From Coprinellus micaceus (lineage: Eukaryota; Basidiomycota; Agaricomycetes; Agaricales; Psathyrellaceae), in NCBI GenBank assembly GCA_951394405.1, contig OX596339.1:1240001-1304000 (forward strand): a DNA stretch of 64,000 nucleotides, in the 5' to 3' direction. The notes beneath the pieces were generated by a model. That model did no database searches. It was not told the DNA's origin and saw only the letters and a program-made list of their open reading frames with translations. How positions within the stretch are numbered: position 1 is the first letter of the stretch; each line of letters opens with the position of its first letter. The translations under genes and the position numbers were made by a program. Shown in pieces: positions 1 through 11,290 of this stretch.

Positions 1-1381
1 CGAAGAGTCACATCTAAGGCGCCGAGCTTAAATGACATCATGACGCCTGGTTAGGCGCCCACTCCCGCTTGGTTTGTTCCCTGAGAAAAGTGAGACCCGG
101 AGGAGCCTGCGCTGAGAGAAACGGCTTTTCTGTTGGCGTTGGGTCGGAAAGGTTGCCCAATGGCCCGTCGCAGTCAGGGGCGTCGGAGTTTACTTGCAAC
201 TCGGCAACGTCCGAGACGCGAAATGCGAAAATTTCATTATTCTCCTCCTTTCTACGGCGACTCCCTCTTACTTCTACCACTACCGTCACTGCACGCATCT
301 GGCTGACTTCCCGCTACTGACGCTCGTGCTTTTCTCTGGGACCTTTGCTACCCCACTGTCACTGGATAGCTAAACATCTACATTTCTCTCTGGGCTTGAG
401 GACGCTCTGGCTACTCCCAATGTCTCAAACTCACCACAACCACCCCCCTAAACTTGGCGCTAAGTCCTCCCTCCCACTCGATTTCCTGCTTTACAGACCG
501 GTGCAGACTGCTGGGGCAGGGAACACCGATCTGCCGTTAGTGGCGAGTGTCACTCATTTGAACTCAGATGCCCTGTTTTGGTCTCGGAGAAGCTGCCCGA
601 ACGCTCGATACTCTGCTGAACCCCACACACATCCCCCCTCACTATTTCAAACCCATTCTGTAACGCTGCCTGATCCTTTCCATTTCCCCATCTCGTCGAC
701 AAAGCCACTCGCACGGCCGTTGTGAATCCTGCACAGAATCGAAAGTATGAGAGCCTTCCGTTCGCCTCTCAATCTGGGGGGAGGGCACTTAGAAGGGCTA
801 AACCTGTGGCCCCTTCTCGCTCGTGCGCGACTACGTCTGACCTGGGTCTGATTCTGGTTCTACGACAATTGTTCGCCGCCTCCTCCCTGATTGAGATACA
901 CCCAAAGATGACGCCAGCTTGGGATCGCGGTGTAAGAATAAGCGTCGGCGGTTAATAGGTATGCTCCTCCATCTCGCTTCAGAACATCGCATACCGCATC
1001 TGCGCTCAGCGTCCCTTTTGTAGAGTTGACCCGGGGTAAAAAGTGTAACGCCTGAAAAGTACAGCCGTGTCGCGAAGGTCATCGCTGCCAAGGGTTGGCT
1101 ATTCCAACGGTGGCTAGACATTCAGCCTGTAGACGCCCCTGTGATTCGAGATGGTGGGAGCTGTATAGAATTTGACGCCTTTGGATCTTTTGCTTACCCT
1201 GTACCTCGCCGGTGGAACTGCGCGGCCGGATAACAAGCATAGGGAGAGTAGGAGTGGGGCGACATGTAACATAAAGATGCATGAAGAATAGATGATACAG
1301 TGGTATGTACGTTGTTTTGCCGAAAGTCTGAACACCCCTATGTCGAAATCCCACCCAGTTTCGTTTCTGTGTAGTGTCCCA
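1..1381. other. Left-edge stretch without a supported gene
   Basis: No reading frame here resembles a known family, and none can be joined through plausible splice sites into a convincing protein. Positions 250-700 are rich in C and T on the plus strand, as fungal promoters and 5' leaders often are. The stretch contains the 3' flank of the minus-strand NACHT gene that ends at 1382. A promoter or UTR of a gene beyond the left edge cannot be excluded. Confidence 0.4.
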
Positions 1382-3730
1382 CTATGTAGTATCCATCTCT
1401 TCGAGCAACTGACCCGTAGTTGTAATGCCTGCCCCCCGACATAACCCCTCGATGGTGCGGCGAATGTTCAACGCGGAGGATGGTGCAACGATTGAGCATA
1501 AAACTTCGTCGGAATAGTGCTCCCATATCCTGGCCAGTACATTGTCGGAGGACTTGATCAAAACTTCGTAATCATCGTCGACACCAGCCCCAGAGGCTGG
1601 ACATTGGACCTCCAAACTTGAGGGAGGAACGCCGCTCCGTTTTGGAAACTCGAAACCATTACGCCACAAGCCCAGCTGTGTGAGATTGCGGGCTCGCATC
1701 CGAGGACAGAGACTGAGCTTCAGCGACACTAGGTCCAAAGCATCTGGGGTCCTCCACCCATACGCAGCGCACGCTTGGTAGATGCGACTCCTCCAAATTT
1801 TGCAAGCTGGCAGACAAGTATGGTAGGGTTGGCGATTGTGTGGCGGACACGTATCCTGGATGACGACAGGTAAGGTTCAACGCGCAAGTAAAGAGGTCAA
1901 ATGTCTTCTATACTCACATGTATTTCTCCCCACATCATATCAACAAACCGCAAACCCTCGTATCTGGAATTCTTGCGAGTTGTAACGAAATGCAGAATCG
2001 CTACAATTGCAACCCACATCTCGTGCTGGTAAGAGCCGTCTGCCAGCCTGTAGCTGGATAATAGTGGCAGTCTACTAGTCCGCGAAGGGCTCGTGAGCAA
2101 GTCGAGCAATGTACACACAAACTCCCCCCATTCTGCCGCCGAGAGAGGGACAACTGTGGATCGAGCTTGACCCATGTAATGTTAGATTTCGATGTGAAAA
2201 TGATCAGAAAATGCCCCACCTTCGAAAACATGACGAAGACGCTCCACGACAAACTCGTATGACCGGGCGGTCGAGTATGCATCATAGAACACCTTCCCAC
2301 ACCGTCCAGGGTCGTTGAGAAAATCGATGAAAGACTTGTGATGCACTTTGTAGGGTTTTGGTTCCGCTTCCCCCGGCACTGGCACCCATATCAGTGATGC
2401 CAAATTCTCAAAAACGTGCACCGTGTGTCCAGGAAAGTCTTCAAAAAGTTGTGTGACAAAGGGCACCCATCTGGCCTGAGACGTCGAAGAATTATGACCC
2501 AGGGCCGATGGATTACGCTCATAAACGGCGATCCGTTGGATAGCCGCGATGGGCTCAGGGGAGGAGTGGAGGATGTGAGAGTACAGGGCATCCAGGGCAG
2601 CAAACGGGCCGCCTTCAGGAGACTGCTGCTCCACATCCACAACATGCTGCAGACGCACGGTAGGGGGTGAGGCTACGCTGTGGAGGAAGCGCACGACAGT
2701 GGCGGCGTAAATGAATTGTCCAGATGACCGATCAACCAAGTCCGAAATGGTGGCCCACCCAGGCCAAGAGGATGGCAGTCCATACCGACGTCGGATGTTG
2801 GCAAAGCTGGACTCGAGGAATAGCCTGATGTCGGCACTGGGGTTGTACTTGTCGTCAAGGAAGAGCTGCCTGTGAACGTCGTTCGCCTTGCGCGAAAAGA
2901 ACTCTCGGATAGCGCGCTCTGGACGGCTAGCAATGATGATGCGAAAAGGGAAGGAAGGGCTTTTGGCAGCGTGGAGGAGGGTGGTGAGGATTTCAACCTG
3001 GTCAGCCTCATTTGCTTGACGAGCCTGGTCAAGTGGTAGCCCCTTCTCTTGATCCGCAGAGACCTCGTCTAGGCCGTCGATGATAAAGACCCTTGGCGAG
3101 GCAAAGAACCCTGGCGTAGTTTTCTTAACCTCGGAGAGCGGTTTCAGCATGAGGGCGTCCAGCTGACTTTTGAGGTGCTTGCTGAATTGAGCACGCCCAC
3201 CACGTTCAACGGCTTCCCATATCCTGTCCCTGAGGGGTGTGCATCCATCCATCTGGGCCATTTGCTGAGCGAGGGTCGCCACAAAGCATCGCTTCGAGCG
3301 ACGGTCTGCCGACCCCACGAAGGAGGAGAAGAAGAACGTGGCTGCGAGGAGGCCCCTCCCCTCACAGATCTCCGCGATGGAGCCAGCGATGGCTGTCTTC
3401 CCTGCGCCCGCAGGGCCTGTGAGCCACAGAATCTTGCTAGGCTCTTCGTCTTCATCCCCGTGGGTGATCCAGCTGAGTATCTCCTCTTGCACGGCTATCC
3501 TCGTCTCTGGATGACATTTGGGAGCGTCGGATCGCTCAGCGGAGTCGTGGATTGCACCAACAGAGATGTGTTCCTCCAGAACTGTATTATGAAAAACGAC
3601 GTCAGATCGGTATCGGGGCGCTGACGGTGTGAGATATCGACCCACCTTCGCGATTACTTCGTGACAGTCCTCCAGCGGCAATGTGGAGCTGATTCACATT
3701 GAAATGGTGCGCGCCAGTAAAGTACGACAT
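1382..3730 (-). CDS. NACHT P-loop (NLR-like) protein, paralogue 1
   Basis: Predicted STAND-type signalling ATPase of about 720 residues, the class fungi use for non-self recognition and incompatibility. The start at 3730 opens a short first exon (MSYFTGAHHFNVNQLHIAAGG). It is spliced (donor near 3645, acceptor near 3582) to the main exon, which carries Walker A GPAGAGKT, Walker B FIIDGLDEVS and a later conserved SRPE motif. Two further exons (about 2160-1918 and 1855-1382) encode a C-terminal region with an HEMWVAIVAILHF helix and a KIWRSRIYQAC motif. Both recur at the same places in the gene at 5530-7752. No WD40, ankyrin or TPR repeats follow the NACHT module, so the usual ligand-sensing array is absent or replaced by this short conserved region. 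The ligand and effector are unknown. The NACHT assignment is firm; the exon edges and the C-terminal extension are my reconstruction. Confidence 0.8.
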
Positions 3731-3976
3731 AGTGTAGCTCTGAAAGTCGCGATTCCCGCTCGATGTCGGAGGATGAGGAAGAAAGGCTGCCAACTCACCA
3801 GTGCAGTTCCTGTTCGAACCGTGTGAACATCTTCCTCGACAGCCCCTGTTCAGGTGGGCGCCTAATGACTTCAGACTCCGTCTAAATCGTGCGAAACAGT
3901 TGGCGAGGCTGTGAGGCCCCGGCGGCAATTCGCACCTTGGTTGACTTCAACCATCGACTCCCTCACACCCCCAGCT

Positions 3977-5493
3977 ATGCCACCTCCTCTTCCGCCGGAA
4001 ATCCTCGACACCATCACTGACTGGGTCGCACACCTGGAACCTGAATCGGCCTCCTTGTCATCGCTGAAGAACCTTGCGCTGACATCCCGACAGTACTTCA
4101 CCCATCGAGCCCAGTCGCACCTCTTCAGAATGATGATAGTCGCGGAAGATGAAATCACAGCCATCCTAGACATGTTGGAGGGAAATACGGCCCTTTTTGC
4201 GCACGTCCGCTCGCTCGCCATCGCGCTACAGTTTACTCACCCAGACGACCGCGACGAGACGAGTCAAGCCGGGTCCGAATTCTACCTTCCGATGTTGCGC
4301 ATACTGGATAATCTCCATAACGTGACATCGCTTGTAATCCTTTGCCTCAAGTCGGAACCCACCAGCACCAAGGCGAGCGAATGGGCCACTTGGAGCAAGA
4401 TAAGACCCCTTTGCCGTGAAATGCTAGACAAGGCCTTTAGAAGGCCTTCCATTAACACCCTCTTCATCCTCGGGCTCAGAGATATACCCCTTCGAAAGGT
4501 TCACGCTATGCCCAACCTGTCTATGCTCTTGCTGGAAAAATTCTCCGGTTTCACGATACAGGAATCGGAGGACGAAGCTGCGACAGACACCCAGAATCAG
4601 TCGAATTTGGACGTTGCCCCCAAGTCGATACAATGGATGAGCTTCCATCGCTCCGGAATCCTGGCTGCCCCCCTCATCCCGTCGTTCTGCAACTTACCAC
4701 ATCTTACTTTGGAGATTGCAGGGGTGGACCAACATATCGCAGCCTGGGATGTCCTTGAAACTGGACCTCCGAGGCTGGAGAGCCTCGTTCTCAGGTATAC
4801 CAACAGAATTTCGTCTGCCCGGAGAAATTCCAACCTGTGTGAGTGATTGCTTGATTCCCTCGAAGTGAAGTGTCTGCTCACTACCGTTCGAATCGTTTAG
4901 TATCTGAATGCGCCTCCGAGTTCAAGCGTACTGGACGCAGCCTACCCACCCTCCCGCACCTTCAATATCTCTCGATTACGGCAAACGCATTCCATGACTC
5001 CTCCCAGCCAGACTGTCGTGTCCGTGTGCCTTCGTTCGTACCACGCTTCTTCACGGCCTTGATCTCTCAAAACCCTCAGCATTACCTCGAGGTCATTGAA
5101 ATCACCCCACAGTGGGGAGTCTTTGTCGAGGGGTCTGGGTTGCTTCCGCCTCACGCACCTTCCATGATAGATCGGGGGGACAGTGGATGGGGGCAGCTGG
5201 GCGAGGTGCTCTCAAGTCGACGACTCTTCCCACAACTACAAGCAGCGCGCGCGATCCCGCTTCCCGAAATAAAGAATTGGACCGGCACCCGCGCAACGAA
5301 CATCGAAGAGGCCTTCCAGAAATCTGTTACACCTCAGGCCAAGGAGGAGATGCGTTCCGTTTTGAGAGGGGTGGGTGCAGGGATGGTGGTGGATGTCGGT
5401 CTTGATGAAGCGGTCAAAGTGGTGGTAGATGGGATCATCCGTCGTATTCTGCCCGATGGGTTTCTGGACAGAGTAGAGTCTCTGTTATCTTGA
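3977..5493 (+). CDS. F-box/LRR-like protein
   Basis: Two-exon gene. Exon 1 runs 3977-4838, the intron is 4839-4900 (GTGAGT...TTTAG), and exon 2 runs 4901-5493, giving about 484 residues. The start is the ATG opening MPPPLPPEILDTITDWVAHL. The sequence LPPEILDTITDWV followed by LKNLALTSRQYF fits the F-box pattern of agaricomycete proteins, in which LPxEIxxxIxD precedes a leucine-rich stretch and a C/A-L-T-S-R motif. The rest is leucine-rich with irregular LRR-like periodicity (for example LRILDNLHNVTSLVIL and LPHLQYLSIT). F-box proteins are substrate receptors of SCF ubiquitin ligases, but most members of this expanded mushroom family have no known substrate. It starts 247 bp from the start of the left NACHT gene, in divergent orientation, and converges on the right one with only 36 bp between their stop codons. 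The family call is moderately sure. Confidence 0.7.
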
Positions 5494-5529
5494 TGAGGCT
5501 TAGGGAAAAGTAGATGTATATGTATAACA

Positions 5530-7752
5530 TTAAACCTGATCAATGTCTTTACAAATCCTATCATAAAGTTCATCTTTCCGAACACCCTTCTCGACTTCTG
5601 CTTTAAACTGGGTTTCCCAGTCATCAGGCAACTTCGAGTACATCGCCATTGTGGCCGCGATAAATTCCTCGTACTCCTGGTCACAGGTGCCCCAGTCGGG
5701 CTGATACTCCAAAACGGGTGGGGGTACGAGGGGATGCCTTGGACGTCGGAAATAGTTGCTGATGTCAAGCCATCCTCCCACCTTTTCGTATATAATGTGA
5801 CGGAATAGGTCTAGGGTGGTGGGCACCATCCACCCAAACGCTCGACAAGATTGAAGAATGCGACTCCTCCAATGCCGGCAGGTTGGCGTACAGTCACCAG
5901 GTAACGGTCCGCACTGGGGAAATCTCCGTCAGAAACGAAGGTCTTGAAAGCATGGCGCAGGCAACTCACTCCAAACGAGATGTGGAAATAGGAGAAAAGC
6001 TTCACAACACATGAGGAAGCCACCGCCGAGTCGTGTACGGCAAAATGAAGGACAGCAATGTGCATCTCCCACAGATGACTGGCACCACGCGCCAGGGCCC
6101 ACACGATGTGGTCTTCTATGGTATGACGGAGGACCGGCAGACAAAGAACCCCCTGTATAAACCGCACATATTGCAAGTTGTCGAGTGGAGCGGCTGGAGA
6201 TCGAGCTAGAGGGAATGTGAGCGAATGAAATCCCTATTCGGGCAGCTACCAGACTCACTCCTGAATATTCGAGCGAGACGCGGCATGTACAAGTCGTCGT
6301 AAGCTTTGTCGAAAGCCTGATAGAAAGCTTGGCCGCAGCGTGACGGATCTTTGAGGAAGTCTACAAGGGACTTGTGGTGAAGGTGGTACGACTGGGCCGA
6401 CTCTTGCTCGGTAGAGGAGACGGATATCAGCGACGTCAGGTTTTCGAAAAGGTAATCGCCCTGCCCTGGAAATTCTTCCAAGAGCTGTTTTGCGAATATA
6501 AAGCGCGGCAAGCTGTGACGGATCTTGTCTGTAAGATGCTGCTCCAGGACTGATACCCACTGAACGGCGAGGGCAGGGTGAGGACTCGAGTTGAGGATGA
6601 AGAGGTAGAGGACATCCAGTGGCTCGAATGGATTGATGAGGTTTCCCTGATGCTGCAGGGATAATACACATTCCAATCGCGCATGTGGATGGAGATTCCC
6701 ACTTCGAAGGAAACGGACCACCGTCGCGGCGTATATGAACTGCCCCGACGCCCTTTGCACTAGGGTACGAATAACATCGTCGGATGCCCATGACGAGGGT
6801 AAGTTGTATCGGCGGCGTATTTCTGCAAAGCTGGATCGGAGGAACAGAGCGATGTCGGCTCCCGGGTCGTACTTGTTGTCGAGTATGAGTTGCCTGGATA
6901 CGCAGTTCGCCTTCTTCGATGAGAAGAAGCCCCGAATGACTCGCTCAGGGCGACTCGCAACCAAGATTCGGAAGGGAAAGGCAGGGTCATTTGCGGCATG
7001 GAGGAGGGTGGATAGGATTTCGATCTGGTCGTTCTCGTTTGCTTGCCGAGCTTCGTCACGACCTAGGTCTTGAGCAGTCTCTGCAGAGACTTCATCCAGG
7101 CCGTCGATGATGATAACCCGTCGTGCGATGGTGGCCTTGCTGGCTGAAATCTGGCGTAATGGCTTCAAAACAAGGGTTTCGATCTGGGTTTTCAAGCGCT
7201 TTTTGAAAACCATCGGGGTTCTCTCCACGGAAGAAAGGACTTTGTCTCCTAGCTGGTCGTACCCTTCGATGCTAATCATTTGGTGGGCAAGGGTCGGAAC
7301 CAAGTAACGTTTCGAGCATCGGCTTGCGGTCCCTGCGTAAGAAGAGAAGAAGAACGTAGCGCCCAGGATATCCATTTCTTCGCAGGTTTCTGCAATGGTG
7401 CCCGTGATAGCGGTCTTTCCTGACCCTGCAGCGCCAGTAAGCCACATTATCCGGGTCGGTTGTTCGTCTCCATCGCCATGGACGATCCAGCTCATGATCT
7501 CCTCCTGGACCGCCTTTCTCGTCTCCGGGTGGCATTTAGGTGCGTCGGCGCGCTGAGAAGAGTCATGCATGGCCTCGGAAGAGACGTTGCTGGATAATAC
7601 TGCCAGGACTCGGATGAATATCGGTCAAAGGTGTCTCAAAGCTAGTCCTCACCGTCGCGAAAGCTTGTTGAATCATAATGCCGCCCTGCCGCCCCAGCGG
7701 TGATATTCAGTTGCTCAACGTTGAAATGGTGCGCTTCCTGAAGAACCGACAT
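5530..7752 (-). CDS. NACHT P-loop (NLR-like) protein, paralogue 2
   Basis: Tandem paralogue of the gene at 1382-3730 with the same exon plan. A short first exon from 7752 (MSVLQEAHHFNVEQLNITAG) is spliced to a main exon. That exon has Walker A GAAGSGKT, Walker B IIIDGLDEVS, an ASRPERVIRGFF motif and a HHKSLVDFLKDPSRC motif, which matches HHKSFIDFLNDPGRC in paralogue 1. The C-terminal exons hold WEMHIAVLHFAV and RHWRSRILQSCRAFGW, again matching paralogue 1. The last intron (GTGAGTTGCC...CCCCAG, about 5970-5915) shifts the frame into the last exon, which ends at 5530. The proteins are similar along most of their length but clearly diverged, so the duplication is not recent. The likely role is an intracellular STAND switch; the signal is unknown. 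Confidence 0.8.
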
Positions 7753-8061
7753 TGTCAGACGTCGGAAAGTTATAGGGCGAGTCGCACATGAGAGTGGATG
7801 AAGGACCCTGAGTAAAGTTTATCCAACATGCCCAACCCTCGTGGCCCGTGCGAATTTCTCCCAAGAAGCCCAGCGACGAGCGCCTAATGATCGATCTTCC
7901 TCATGATGACCCAGAAGCAGACCGGCCACCGTGTGGGGATAGTGCGCATATCAATCGCACATCATCCACTGCAACAAAGATTCGAAAATTCTCGAGTTGA
8001 AACACAGACTGTGTGAGGGAGGATCGTTTAAGGCTACCAACTGTTTAATAGAATCGTGTTT
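7753..8061. other. Spacer between NACHT gene 2 and urease
   Basis: No coding frame seen. This is the 5' flank of the minus-strand NACHT gene and the 3' flank of the urease gene, so it probably holds the NACHT promoter and the urease terminator. Confidence 0.4.
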
Positions 8062-11038
8062 TTAGAACAAGTTATACACCCTCGCCAAAGGCAACTTCTC
8101 GGCGGGTGCAACATCCATCAACACGCCATCCGCCTTCACTTCATAATTCTCCGGATCCACACTCATTTTTGGCGTCTTGTCGTTCCATTTCATATCCCCC
8201 TTCTTCACCTTCCTGCACCCCTTTACGGCTGCGACCTTCTTATTCAGCCCATACTCCCCAATAGCGCCACTGGCGATGGATATTTCGGACACAAATGCGT
8301 AGGAGTTGAGAGCAGCGCTACCGGGATAGCTTCCCCACATGGGCTTGGAGTAGAATGGTTGGACCGAGGGTATAGACGCGTTGGCGTCACCCATCTGGGC
8401 ATAGGCGATCACACCAGACTTGAGGACCATCTCGGGCTTGGAGCCGAAGTTCTCGGGTTTCCATAGAACGAGGTCCGCAATGGTGTTCGGGGCGACATGG
8501 CCAACAATGTGGCTGAGCCCGTGCGTAATTGCCCTACGCACAGAGCGGGTCAGAGATAGCGCGGGAGTAAAGAGGGGTTCACTGACGGGTTAATGGTATA
8601 CTTCGCGATGTATCGCTTCACTCTTCCATTATCATTCCCTCCGGCGTCCAGACCCTTGTCGCCCAACGACTCGAGAGCTCCCCGGAACTCCCTCATCTTA
8701 CTTGCCGTGCGCCAGGTGCGGCTCACAACCTCTCCAACGCGGCCCATCGCTTGTGAATCTGAGCTGATCATCGAGATCGCGCCGAGGTCATGCAGTACGT
8801 CTTCTGCTGCCACAGTCTCAGCACGGATACGAGATTCTGCGAATGCGAGGTCTTCAGGAATGGATTTGTCGAGATGGTGGCAGACCATAAGCATCTAAGG
8901 GAAGAACGCGAGTATTTAGTTGCGAACACAAGGAGAAAGAAGGGAAGGCTCACGTCGAGATGTTCGTCGAGTGTGTTGTTCGTGTAGGGGCGAGTTGGGT
9001 TGGTGGATGACGGCAGCACGTTTTCGAGCTCGCAGACGACGATGATATCCGGTGCGTGACCACCGCCTGCTCCCTCCGTGTGGTAGGTATGGATCGTCCT
9101 TCCGCCAAACGCCGCGATGGTGCCTGTAGTCGGGACGCCATTAGACGACATATCCACGCTGATATCATTTGAGACTTACTCTCAACGAAACCGCTCTCGT
9201 TCAAGGTATCTGTGTGGATGTTAACCTGAACATCGTACTTATCACCGACATCCAACGCATTGCTAATGGCAGCTGGGGTACTACCCCAGTCCTCGTGCAA
9301 CTTCAACCCAGCAGCGCCGGCCTTCACAATCTCCTCCAAAGCTATTGGGTCGGCGTCGTTTCCTTTTCCAGTGAAGGCAAAGTTCATCGGCAGCCCATCC
9401 GTTGCCCTCAGCATGTGCTTCATGTAGAACGGGCTAGGTGTGCACGTCGTCGCATTCGTTCCTGCACTTGGCCCTGTTCCACCACCAATCATCGTTGTGG
9501 TGCCGGAGGCTAGGGCTTCATCGACTTGTTGCGGGCAGATATAGTGGACATGTGCGTCGATAGCACCAGCGGTGACGATGAGCTTTTCACCTGCGATGAC
9601 CTCGGTGGAGGAGCCGATGATGAGAGATGGAGACACGGAGGACATCGTATCGGGGTTCCCAGCTTTGCCAATACCAACAATGAGACCGCCTTTGACTCCA
9701 ATGTCAGCCTGAGAGGGGGTTCAGAGGGAAGCCCGATGGAACGAGTAGGAGAACACACCTTGTAGATACCAGACCAGTCAATAATGAGGGCATTGGTGAT
9801 GACCAGATCGAGCGCTTCCACCGAGGAGAGGCCAGTGGCTTGGCCCATACCCTCGCGAATCGTCTTGCCTAGGAAGAACATGAGGTCCCATGAGTAATAG
9901 AAACTGAGCAAGAACGTACCTCCACCAAACTTGACTTCATCTCCGTACACCGTACAATCTTTCTCGACCTCGATCCATAACGCTGTATCTCCGAGCCTCA
10001 CCTTATCCCCCACAGTAGGTCCGTACATCGCGACATACCCATCCCTCCCCACCTCCGTATCCTCGTTCACCTCCAACGCCCCAGGCTCCGGGACGTGCGC
10101 GAAGGCTCGCCGAACCAACTCGTCTACGACCTCGCCGATACGACCCAAGTCCAAGATGCCTGACGCAATGTTATTTCCTCCCGTGATACGGCGGTTTCCC
10201 GCAATCTCGACGAGGGTGACAGTCTTGACGTCTCCAGGCTCGAAACGAATGGCTGTTCCTGACGCAATGTCCAGCCTCTTCCCATAGGCTTGTCCTCGGT
10301 CAAACGACAGCGCGCCGTTGGTTTCGATGAAGTGGTAGTGCGACCCGACTTGAATTGGTCTGTCGCCCTTGTTCGTCACCCTCAGCTTCACCCGGCGCCT
10401 TCCTTGGTTGATGACGATGTTCTGCTTCTTGACTATAACGGCTCCGGGGACCTTTTCGTGGGCATATTCTGCTTCATCTTCGACAGGGAAAAGGTCGTTG
10501 GAAGGCACAGGGAAGAAAGAACCATAAAGCGCGGCTTCGATGCTCCCATCTTGAGTACAGATCGGGTCGTGCACCGTGACCAAGAACACGCTGCGCACAG
10601 GCGTCGATGAGGCTACCTCGCCTATAATGAGAAGTAAAGGGACGAACGCACCCATCGACGAATGTCCCTTCCACCTGAATCTCGTGCAACAACGCAGGAA
10701 CACTTGGAAGGACATGTCTCCTCCCAAGAAGCGTCTTCCCGTGCTGCATCAACTCAGCAACGCTATGCTTTCCATCTCGAATTCGCTCTTGCAACTGCGA
10801 GGCGATGAGCGCAATTGCTTCTGTCTGGTTGAGCTTTAGCCCTCGCGCGAGGCGTTGTTGAGCAAGGGAGCCGGCCTTGTTGTGGATGTCATGGACGCGG
10901 TGGGGCAAGGGGTGGAAAAGAGCCAAGAGATCAGGTTGCGAATAGAGCCCGTCAGCGCCAATCAAAGCAAATTCAGGAACACTAGACACTCACCTGGTGA
11001 AGGAGCAGTTTTGCCTCCTCTCTGGGCAGAATGCGCAT
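8062..11038 (-). CDS. URE1: Urease, single-chain fungal type
   Basis: Nickel-dependent cytosolic enzyme that hydrolyses urea to ammonia and carbamate. As in plants and fungi, the bacterial gamma, beta and alpha subunits are fused in order. The gamma part starts [15 protein letters not shown] and continues [17 protein letters not shown]. The beta part carries the VTVHDPI and [10 protein letters not shown] region. The alpha part has [13 protein letters not shown], the nickel-ligand motif HVHYICPQQ, the lysine that is carbamylated in this family (GLKLHEDWG), [26 protein letters not shown] with an active-site loop histidine, and [10 protein letters not shown] with the metal-ligand aspartate. All expected catalytic residues are present. 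At least seven introns interrupt the gene, including 10993-10876, 10651-10591 and a 51 nt intron at about 9920-9870. The protein ends PLARVYNLF at 8062. The enzyme needs accessory proteins (UreD, UreF, UreG type), none of which is encoded nearby. The gene is intact. Confidence 0.95.
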
Positions 11039-11290
11039 GGTAGGCGGTTGAAGGGGTGAAAGGAAGCGACAACCAGTGAGGGAGTGAAAGAAGAGATGGG
11101 AATTCAGTGACTTGAGGTCCAATGACCCCAGAGAGATAAGATAAGAACTATCGGCAAAATAGAAGACTGTCGAATCCAGAACAGCCGACGTCGTTTGAAT
11201 GGGTGAGTTCAATTACATATAGTAGAGGTAGAATGTACAAAGGAGTTAAGAAAGAGCGGCGATATACGCTAGCGCAAGACTGTACAGCGT

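Noticed and set aside
2182..3681. Reading the NACHT gene as a single 499-residue exon
   Set aside because: Comparison with the paralogue shows a micro-exon upstream and two further exons downstream, with matching splice sites.
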